From Haloquadratum sp. J07HQX50 (lineage in GTDB: Archaea; Halobacteriota; Halobacteria; Halobacteriales; Haloferacaceae): 7,050 nt of DNA. The first letter of the stretch is position 1. Every line of letters begins with the position of its first letter. Where the stretch lies: NCBI GenBank assembly GCA_000416005.1, contig KE356563.1, positions 192,418 to 199,467 of the forward strand. The letters are read 5' to 3'. The notes beneath the pieces are model-generated. The model ran no database searches. It had not been told where the DNA came from and was given only the letters and a program-made list of their open reading frames with translations. Below, in pieces: positions 1-4,433 of the stretch. Both the position numbers and the translations under genes were made by a program.

Positions 1-176
1 GCCCGATGCATGTGTGATTCTTTCAATGCTCCAATATTGGAATCGGACTCACCGTTCTTCTTCATTACAATACCACATTCTTCTTCGCGTTCTTGATTCA
101 TCGGAATACTGCGCTCTTCTTCGCCGATCCTCCTTGACGTTCTTCTTCGAAGGGCAGGTTCACGATCCGAATCCAT
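1..176 (-). CDS. Unidentified protein, N-terminal part (runs off left edge)
   Basis: I do not recognise this protein. A minus-strand frame opens with ATG at 176-174 and stays open for 58 codons to the window edge. The visible residues are very charged: MDSDREPALRRRTSRRIGEE at the start, later EREEE and KKNGESDS, with no membrane segment. The start is supported by an in-frame TAG five codons upstream and by GGAG ending eight bases before the ATG, a plausible Shine-Dalgarno match; a GTG sits just before the ATG and could be used instead. Against it, arginine is partly encoded by AGA/AGG, unlike the CGN-rich genes further right, and the stretch overlaps a TTCTTC-rich repeat cluster, so low-complexity sequence could be keeping the frame open. 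The plus strand also has open frames here but no good start. Sequence to the left would decide. Confidence 0.4.
   Translation of the reverse strand, partial: MDSDREPALRRRTSRRIGEEERSIPMNQEREEECGIVMKKNGESDSNIGALKESHMHR
55..148. repeat. Cluster of four TTCTTCTTC-type repeats
   Basis: Nine-base blocks TTCTTCTTC start at 55, 78 and 140, and a CTCTTCTTC variant starts at 114. Partly similar sequence around ATCGGA precedes two of them. On the minus strand they read as GAA/GAG runs, giving Glu-rich and, in another frame, Lys-rich patches within the partial gene at 1-176. They may simply encode acidic low-complexity protein, or be a degenerate DNA repeat that created the open frame. Spacing is irregular (23, 36 and 26 bases). 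Confidence 0.45.
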
Positions 177-280
177 CACTGAATCTCCCTATGTTATTGT
201 GTTAACTCTCTTCGATGTAGCAAACCGGATGCCGAGTAAGGAGATCCACCAGTGGATGAACGAGGACAGAGTCTGTCGAT

Positions 281-300
281 GTGAGGTGAGGTGAGGTGAG
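281..300 (+). repeat. Tandem repeat (GTGAG) x4
   Basis: Four perfect head-to-tail copies of GTGAG, followed by a partial GT. The unit length is not a multiple of three, so a slip of one copy would shift any frame passing through it. The plus-strand frame open from 97 ends within the array at 292-294. The array is short and its function, if any, is unknown. Confidence 0.9.
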
Positions 301-455
301 GTTAATCGAGATGCGATATTCTCCTTGGGCTTACCTGGGAGTATAGTAGAAATACCACATGCAATCTCGGTGATCACGAATGGACGGGTACACAGATTTC
401 ATGATTGCCCGGATCCCAAGGATAGCAAGCCTGTCGCTTCCACGTAGAGCCGCCT

Positions 456-612
456 CTCGGTGTGAGAGAGACGAAGGAATGTAAGGGTATGTCGAGTGTG
501 ACGTAATGATGATTGCTTCGGCAGAGGGGCGTACTCTTGACGCGAGACACATATCAGATTTCGTCTTCTAGAGTCACGGAGAATATCACCGTCACGTCTC
601 TCTCACACAGAG
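456..612. repeat. 18-bp inverted repeat with 121-bp spacer
   Basis: The left arm CTCGGTGTGAGAGAGACG (456-473) and right arm CGTCTCTCTCACACAGAG (595-612) are reverse complements with one mismatch (459/609), including 14 consecutive matches. The pairing stops at the inner and outer ends. By base count a 14-bp match at this spacing is not expected by chance in 7 kb, although the GA-repeat character of the arms weakens that argument. It could be the ends of a small non-autonomous element of about 157 bp or a long RNA stem. No target-site duplication is evident at the outer ends. Confidence 0.6.
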
Positions 613-624
613 TCGAATCGACTC
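610..624. repeat. Perfect dyad GAGTCGA-A-TCGACTC
   Basis: Seven-base arms flank a single central A. The dyad overlaps the outer end of the right arm of the 456-612 inverted repeat by three bases. It resembles a protein-binding site rather than an RNA hairpin, because a one-base loop cannot form without opening inner pairs. No adjacent promoter is clear. Confidence 0.5.
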
Positions 625-646
625 AAATAAATATTGAGCACGAGTT

Positions 647-673
647 GATCTGGAGCTGGAGCTTCCCCAGATC
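647..673. repeat. Inverted repeat GATCTGG / CCAGATC
   Basis: Seven-base perfect arms at 647-653 and 667-673 surround a 13-base spacer. A dyad of this size arises by chance at a fair rate in 7 kb. It is listed because it belongs to the dense series of dyads between 440 and 880. Confidence 0.35.
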
Positions 674-691
674 TGCCAGTGCCCATACCGT

Positions 692-738
692 AGAGCCGGG
701 CAACTGGTCGAATGAAACAGGCACGAGATCCCGGCTCT
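692..738. repeat. Inverted repeat AGAGCCGGG / CCCGGCTCT
   Basis: Nine-base, GC-rich perfect arms at 692-700 and 730-738 enclose 29 bases. As RNA this would be a stable stem with a large loop. It does not fit a tRNA: there is no T-arm consensus and no anticodon arm in the loop. Confidence 0.4.
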
Positions 739-767
739 CGAAAACAGTTAGTTGGATGTCACTTCAA

Positions 768-780
768 GTTAATTGTTAAC
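768..780 (+). promoter_or_regulatory. AT-rich dyad GTTAA-TTG-TTAAC, possible promoter element
   Basis: Five-base perfect arms with a three-base spacer. Its centre lies about 25 bases before 799, where the structured segment begins, which is the normal archaeal TATA-to-start distance. It is not a good match to the haloarchaeal TTTAWA consensus, so the promoter reading is speculative. Confidence 0.2.
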
Positions 781-798
781 GCAATACACTCCAGAGTA

Positions 799-891
799 GA
801 GGTTTTGGTCTGGACCCGAGTTTCGACGGTATCAGTATTGAGAATTGAACTCGCCCGAAGGGGAATGTCAAAACCTCGGACTAGCGTTTTT
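799..891 (+). ncRNA. Candidate small structured RNA (cloverleaf-like), unidentified
   Basis: The closing stem pairs GAGGTTTTG (799-807) with CAAAACCTC (869-877), extendable by G-U pairs. Inside lie a short GGT/ACC hairpin (807-809 with 814-816, sharing base 807 with the closing stem), a 6-bp stem CGAGTT (817-822) with AACTCG (848-853) plus one wobble, and a CCC/GGG hairpin with a GAAG loop (854-863). Five T residues follow at 887-891, compatible with archaeal termination. No conserved motifs of tRNA, SRP RNA, RNase P or C/D RNAs are visible. A 9-bp inverted repeat at this spacing is expected once or twice by chance in 7 kb, so the evidence is the combined fold plus the T-run. The region has no competing gene. 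Confidence 0.25.
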
Positions 892-1051
892 GTTATAATT
901 GGAAGCGTTAAGAAAACAGGGTCTGAATAGAAATTCGCTGGGTGATAAAATAGCTGTATTGATTTCGCCCGCGATGTCCGGCGGTTAAGATCCCGTATTC
1001 ACACTCGATCGTGTCGCGTTCTGGGTCAAAGTAGTTCAAACCCAAGAGTAG

Positions 1052-1073
1052 AACAGATAACAGATATCATCTG
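1052..1073 (-). terminator. Weak candidate 3' element of the channel gene
   Basis: This lies 33 bases past the stop of the minus-strand channel gene. It contains the dyad CAGAT-ATC-ATCTG (1061-1073) and a tandem AACAGAT pair (1052-1065); on the minus strand the transcript would be U-rich here. A second weak hairpin, TGGGT/ACCCA (1022-1044), lies further downstream. Neither is a strong terminator. Confidence 0.25.
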
Positions 1074-1105
1074 CAAACTCACCCTGACATGGAGCCGTCT
1101 GTCTG

Positions 1106-2743
1106 CTATTTGAACGTCTGAGTGAACTTATTGATCACAGTACTACTCCCTGTGACGATGAAGCGGTCGTCCTTTCTCAGTCGCACATCGGGTTCCGGGT
1201 TCGTCAACAACTCACCATCCCGCTCAATCGCCACGACTGTTGCCCCGGTTCTATCACGAATAGCTGCCCCCTGGAGAGTCTCGCCAACGAGTTCGGGCGC
1301 ACTTGTCCGCACAATCTCGAACTGCGTCTCTAATGTCAATATCTCCTCATCCTTGAGCAGAACCGACGAGAGCATCCGCCCAGTGACTGTTGAAAGCGAA
1401 AGGACATACCGTGCACCAGCTCGATAGAGTTTTGTTGTGTTTTCAATACGATTCGCTCGCGCAATCATCTCAGTATGAGGTGCAGATTCCTTGATAGCGA
1501 CCGTTGCGTACATTGCTGCCGAATCATCATCGACTGCCAAAACAGCGAATCGAGTATTCTTAATGCCGGCTTTGAGAAATGTCTCTCTCTCTGTGATATC
1601 ACCAACGACATCGACCCTATCATGATCGTCATTCATATCTATCACAGTCGGTGAAACGCCGCTTTCCTCTAACGTCTCAACAGTTGATTGACCAACGACA
1701 CCATAACCTGCAACAATAACCTCATCGTTCCCAGAGAGTTTTGGAGACACTGTCTGCGTCGTTACCTCTGTGAGAGCTTCATAACTCCCAGCGACCAATA
1801 AGAACGTATTCTCATCTATTCGGACTTCCGGTCCTGGTGCAGAAATAAACTTGCCGTTGGACCACACACCAATAACAGTCACTCCAATTCGTTCTTGAAG
1901 ATTTAATTCCGCGAGTGTCTGTCCGGCGAGTTCACTATCCTGTTCAACGCGGAATTCTGAGATATTAAACTCATCACTCAATTCGACTGTTTGGAGAAGC
2001 TTCTGTGTAATCGGTAATGTCGCTCTGCTACCGAGTGCGTTTCCGAGAGCCTGTCGAGGTCGAATGACTCGATCAGCACCTGCATACCGGTGATATTCTG
2101 CATCCTGTCTATTTTCGGCCACGCTAATAATTCTCAGATTCTCTTGGGCCTCCTTTGCAGTCAAGATTACCGGGATGTTTCCTGTATCAGAAACATCAGC
2201 TACGAGCGCTTGAGCCGCAGATATGTTTGCAGCTTCAAGTATCTGCTCTCTCTCGGGGTCACCACAGATTGCCTCAACTCCCTGACTGTTTAATTCCAAG
2301 ACTGTTTCAGCGTCAGTATCAATAATGACATACGGGACATCTGCCGCTTCAAGTTCTGATTGAAGCACAGTCTCACGTGAACTATACGAGCAAATGATGA
2401 TATGATCGGTAATCTCTGCTGATCGTTGCGGGTTATCTTCGAATGCTTGTTGGAAAAGTGGAATAGCAAACACTGGCAGCGCTAAGAATACGAGAAGAAC
2501 GCCAGTGAGATTCATGCCAATCACGAGAAGGTTCATAGGAGCTGTATTCCAATATTGAGTATCCCCGCCAAATCCAGCTGTTGTGAATATCTCAATGACA
2601 GTCTGTAATGACTGAAAAATTGTGATAGTGACTCCTTCAAATCTAAATATTGCCCATTGATACAGAAGTGAATAGACAAACACGACCAGTGCTACAGCAA
2701 ATAACGATAACACAAGTCGTCGTCTCCAGCCGGGGTCCGTCAT
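1106..2743 (-). CDS. Two-TM potassium channel-like protein with tandem RCK (TrkA) units
   Basis: A 545-residue membrane protein, probably a ligand-gated K+ channel. TM1 spans about 10-30, a pore helix about 42-54, the filter-like TAGFGGD 55-61, and TM2 about 70-96. The cytoplasmic part reads RCK_N (112-230), RCK_C (250-325), RCK_N (341-455), RCK_C (468-545), so a tetramer could form a full gating ring. The second Rossmann fold keeps GYGVVG (346-351) and the acidic end of strand 2 (VID, 367-369). The first has ICSYSSRE at the glycine-loop position and probably binds nucleotide differently or not at all. TAGFG resembles the K+ filter TVGYG, with one extra glycine before the Asp. An in-frame TAG four codons upstream fixes the start at 2743. 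No Shine-Dalgarno is seen. It is divergent from the TrkA gene. I recall haloarchaeal annotations naming such proteins pchA. K+ selectivity is inferred. Confidence 0.9.
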   Translation of the reverse strand: MTDPGWRRRLVLSLFAVALVVFVYSLLYQWAIFRFEGVTITIFQSLQTVIEIFTTAGFGGDTQYWNTAPMNLLVIGMNLTGVLLVFLALPVFAIPLFQQAFEDNPQRSAEITDHIIICSYSSRETVLQSELEAADVPYVIIDTDAETVLELNSQGVEAICGDPEREQILEAANISAAQALVADVSDTGNIPVILTAKEAQENLRIISVAENRQDAEYHRYAGADRVIRPRQALGNALGSRATLPITQKLLQTVELSDEFNISEFRVEQDSELAGQTLAELNLQERIGVTVIGVWSNGKFISAPGPEVRIDENTFLLVAGSYEALTEVTTQTVSPKLSGNDEVIVAGYGVVGQSTVETLEESGVSPTVIDMNDDHDRVDVVGDITERETFLKAGIKNTRFAVLAVDDDSAAMYATVAIKESAPHTEMIARANRIENTTKLYRAGARYVLSLSTVTGRMLSSVLLKDEEILTLETQFEIVRTSAPELVGETLQGAAIRDRTGATVVAIERDGELLTNPEPDVRLRKDDRFIVTGSSTVINKFTQTFK

Positions 2744-2780
2744 GCAGTTACACTAATTCTTAAAGAATAATGAGGTCTTC

Positions 2781-2787
2781 TTTATTA
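2781..2787 (-). promoter_or_regulatory. Probable TATA box of the channel gene
   Basis: On the minus strand this reads TAATAAA, preceded by a purine-rich GAGGG that could act as a BRE. It is centred 41 bases before the ATG, which would put the transcription start near 2758 and give a leader of about 15 bases. The nearer TTTAAG (around 2762) is too close to the ATG to serve. Confidence 0.45.
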
Positions 2788-2851
2788 CCCTCTGACTCGC
2801 TTTAGGTTTTTGAAGTCAGTGAGGTTGGGTTAAATAGTCTGTCCAGTTTGT

Positions 2852-2868
2852 CAGTATACGACATACTG
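2852..2868. promoter_or_regulatory. Dyad CAGTAT-ACGAC-ATACTG
   Basis: Six-base perfect arms with a five-base spacer, about 65-80 bases upstream of the probable channel TATA box. The size and spacing suit a dimeric winged-helix or Lrp-type regulator. A single dyad of this quality can arise by chance, so this is a candidate only. Confidence 0.3.
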
Positions 2869-3126
2869 GAGTCTAAAACGACCCCACATGATGAGATCTT
2901 TTCATTGCATGATAATTCGGTAAAAATAATGATCCAGTTTATAGGTCATATTCTGCAATATTGGCATGTAATATAAAAATGATACACCGATACCAATAGT
3001 TACGTGTGAGCCTCTCATGTGTCTTCGGGGGGCGCAAACGACTGACCATTCTGGGTGTGTAATAACTGTGAGTATTCGTGACTGCTACCATACCAATACT
3101 ACATTCTGTGCGGGGGCTTCTGTGAG

Positions 3127-3140
3127 AGATCCGAGGATCT
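3127..3140. promoter_or_regulatory. Dyad AGATCC-GA-GGATCT
   Basis: Six-base perfect arms with a two-base centre, about 60 bases upstream of the TATA box of the TrkA gene. It may be a regulator site. It differs in sequence from the nearby dyad at 3169-3185, so it would be for another factor. Confidence 0.3.
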
Positions 3141-3168
3141 ATACTATTGCATTTTATGGAGTCATCGG

Positions 3169-3185
3169 TTTGCGGAGCCCGCAAA
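3169..3185. promoter_or_regulatory. Dyad TTTGCGG-AGC-CCGCAAA just upstream of a TATA box
   Basis: Seven-base perfect arms with a three-base centre. It ends 13 bases before the TATA box of the TrkA gene, next to the BRE position, where archaeal activators commonly bind or repressors block TFB. Its position makes it the best operator candidate in the window. Confidence 0.45.
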
Positions 3186-3198
3186 TACTCAATTGTAT

Positions 3199-3206
3199 TT
3201 TATATA
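3199..3206 (+). promoter_or_regulatory. TATA box of the TrkA-domain gene (leaderless)
   Basis: The sequence TTTATATA is centred about 26 bases before the A of the ATG at 3228. Archaeal transcription starts about 25 bases downstream of the TATA centre, so the mRNA should begin at or within a base or two of the start codon. Leaderless mRNAs are common in haloarchaea. Confidence 0.75.
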
Positions 3207-3227
3207 CATAACAGATACCAATAATTA

Positions 3228-3917
3228 ATGAAGGTCTCCGATTCACACGCACAAACCGATCAAATACCAGAACAACATATTGTTATTGCAGGTGCAGGAC
3301 GAGTGGGGTACCAAACAGCTCAGCTGCTTATCGATTACGGTCACGAAGTCTATCTAATTGAGCGCGATCCGAAGACCGTCGAGAAGACAATTGACGGCTG
3401 GACCGGGGTCGTGATTGAGGGTGATGCTGAGGACCCAGAGGTTCTTTCACAGGCAGAGCCGTCGCAGGCAGACGTCTTTGCCGGCTTGACTGGTGATGCA
3501 ACGACCAACTTCGCAATTTGTGCGGAGATGCAACATCTTAGCAAAGACATTCGGACTGTTGCGCGAGTCAACGATCCTAATCGAGAGAATATGAGTAATG
3601 AGTTTATTGACGAGATTGTGTATCCTGAACGGACAGGATTGAACGCAACAGTCAATCGGATCCAGAGAGAGAATGTACAAGTATTAGAGGATGTGACAGA
3701 GGATATCAATATTCTCAATATTCGAGTTCATCCACAATCTCCTGCAGCTGGTAAGCAACTGAACGAGATACTTCTCCCTGACGGGAGCCATGTGATCTCG
3801 GATGTTGATGGAACCGAAGTTGCCCGCCCCGAAACAACGCTTGAGCGGAGTCGTCGATATCTTATCGCCGCAGAGCGCGATACTATTGCTGATGTGCAGA
3901 AGCTACTGATTGGATGA
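3228..3917 (+). CDS. TrkA/RCK-domain potassium uptake regulatory protein
   Basis: A 229-residue soluble protein consisting of one RCK unit. RCK_N (about 17-135) begins with a classic Rossmann loop, IVIAGAGRVG (18-27), and strand 2 ends in IERD (44-47), where the acidic residue normally contacts the NAD(H) ribose. RCK_C spans about 158-229. Such units sit on the cytoplasmic face of Trk/Ktr-type K+ transporters and gate them through bound nucleotide. The length is that of KtrA or one half of bacterial TrkA, so it should assemble as a ring of several copies. No TrkH/KtrB membrane partner lies in the window. The start is supported by the precisely placed TATA box and by the N-terminal position of the first beta strand. 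It is divergent from the channel gene. Which transporter it serves is unknown. It could be called trkA, but haloarchaea have many paralogues. Confidence 0.92.
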   Translation: MKVSDSHAQTDQIPEQHIVIAGAGRVGYQTAQLLIDYGHEVYLIERDPKTVEKTIDGWTGVVIEGDAEDPEVLSQAEPSQADVFAGLTGDATTNFAICAEMQHLSKDIRTVARVNDPNRENMSNEFIDEIVYPERTGLNATVNRIQRENVQVLEDVTEDINILNIRVHPQSPAAGKQLNEILLPDGSHVISDVDGTEVARPETTLERSRRYLIAAERDTIADVQKLLIG

Positions 3918-4029
3918 TCCAGATGAGAGCGATGAAACTCGAGCTAACTTATTCCACGACTGGCTACCCTGTGCGAGTTACATGATTAATGTGCCTGAGG
4001 CGTATCATGAACAGGCGATAGCGAATTAA
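3910..4029 (+). other. Possible short ORF or relic extension after the TrkA gene
   Basis: A frame displaced from the TrkA gene opens right after a TGA at 3907-3909 and runs 39 codons to TAA at 4029. Its product would begin LDDPDESDETRANLFHDW, acidic and protein-like. Its only upstream start is TTG at 3910, overlapping the TrkA stop; the internal ATG at 3982 would leave 15 residues. It could be a small translationally coupled gene, or a former C-terminal extension lost by frameshift. An open frame this short is common by chance. Confidence 0.2.
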
Positions 4030-4145
4030 ACATGAGAACTATTTGACTGATGACACGAAGAGAATTTAGATACACTGAGACCTCAGCCAATCGAGTGTTT
4101 ATTGATATAATTAGCTAAATCCCTTTTATTAAATATCTTGAATAA

Positions 4146-4283
4146 ATGGTGACATACATCACGACAGCTATTGAATGCCCGACTGAACAGACCGATGCCG
4201 CAGGAATTCGAAATATTAACTCAATATTATTATTCCCGTTGCAGTCACTTCTCCCGACGATTGGTGTGAATTCGTTACTATAA
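4146..4283 (+). CDS. Doubtful 45-residue ORF
   Basis: ATG at 4146 opens 45 codons to TAA at 4281-4283, with a polar N-terminal half (IECPTEQTDAAG) and a hydrophobic C-terminal end (ILLFPLQSLLPTIG). AT-rich sequences upstream (4102-4113 and 4124-4135) could be TATA boxes, though the second is too close to the ATG. I do not recognise it. Its length is within what random sequence gives, and its stop overlaps the palindromes upstream of the permease. Confidence 0.15.
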   Translation: MVTYITTAIECPTEQTDAAGIRNINSILLFPLQSLLPTIGVNSLL

Positions 4284-4313
4284 TTTCAATTGTAATACAA
4301 TGGTTATAACCAT
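4283..4313. promoter_or_regulatory. Paired palindromes upstream of the APC permease
   Basis: ATTTCAATTGTAAT (4283-4296) is symmetric apart from one pair, and ATGGTTATAACCAT (4300-4313) is a perfect 14-bp palindrome. Their centres are 17 bases apart. An outer TACTAT/ATAGTA pair (4276-4281 and 4312-4317) overlaps them. The arrangement resembles a double operator, for example for an Lrp-type regulator, about 120-150 bases before the permease start. It is inferred from symmetry alone. Confidence 0.4.
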
Positions 4314-4433
4314 AGTATCAAATAACGATATTAGTTGTACAGTGGGACCCTGGAATCAACCGAAGCACAGCAATAAACATATCCCACAGAGTTGGAATGA
4401 GTTGCTTGCTACTCTCTCAGAGATACTTCATAA

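Larger units (their letters stand above)
177..1105. other. Long region without a convincing gene
   Basis: About 930 bases contain only short open frames on both strands with no recognisable family, good start or halophile-like composition. One plus frame open from 97 to 294 ends inside a tandem repeat and includes VANRMPSKEIHQWMNEDR, which looks protein-like but lacks a start, so it may be a gene remnant. The region is rich in dyads: 456-612, 610-624, 647-673, 692-738, 768-780, 799-877 and 1061-1073. That density, more than any reading frame, is its main character. It could be decayed mobile DNA, a structured RNA locus, or 5' regulatory sequence for the left-edge gene. Confidence 0.6.
2744..3227. 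promoter_or_regulatory. Divergent intergenic region between the two RCK genes
   Basis: These 484 bases separate divergent genes and must hold both promoters. There are TATA-like elements near each end and three dyads between them (2852-2868, 3127-3140, 3169-3185). The sequence around 2954-2966 (TGCAATATTGGCA) is also nearly symmetric. Overlapping short frames at 2939-3184 (minus) and 3017-3211 (plus) look like noise. The length is generous for two simple promoters and leaves room for control sites or a small RNA. Confidence 0.65.
3918..4433. other. Intergenic region, TrkA gene to APC permease
   Basis: These 516 bases have no recognisable gene. They contain the short acidic frame at 3910-4029, a perfect dyad CTGAG-AC-CTCAG (4075-4086), an AT-rich stretch around 4100-4140 with TATA-like sequences, a 45-codon frame (4146-4283), and paired palindromes at 4283-4313. 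No strong terminator follows the TrkA gene; AACTCG/CGAGTT (3936-3979) is a weak inverted repeat. Confidence 0.55.

Noticed and set aside
14..294. Plus-strand open frames (14-205 and 97-294) as genes
   Set aside because: There is no family match or ribosome site, the second lacks a start, and the minus-strand frame has a better supported start. The second remains possible as a remnant.
692..738. tRNA-like segment
   Set aside because: The stem is present, but there is no T-loop GTTCRA, no D-arm, and the length does not fit. The 799-877 fold fails the same tests.
189..930. Short frames at 189-377 and 331-552 (minus), 513-779 and 712-930 (plus)
   Set aside because: Composition rich in Ser/Arg/Thr and poor in Asp/Glu, no recognisable domain, mutual overlap; several run through the inverted repeats.
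2939..3211. Overlapping 81- and 64-codon frames in the divergent intergenic region
   Set aside because: They overlap each other on opposite strands, have no family features and a composition unlike halophile proteins.
4047..4078. C-box-like CTGATGA and D-box-like CTGA, suggesting a C/D RNA
   Set aside because: The first C-box base is not a purine, the boxes are only 21 bases apart, no C'/D' boxes fit, and there is no flanking stem.
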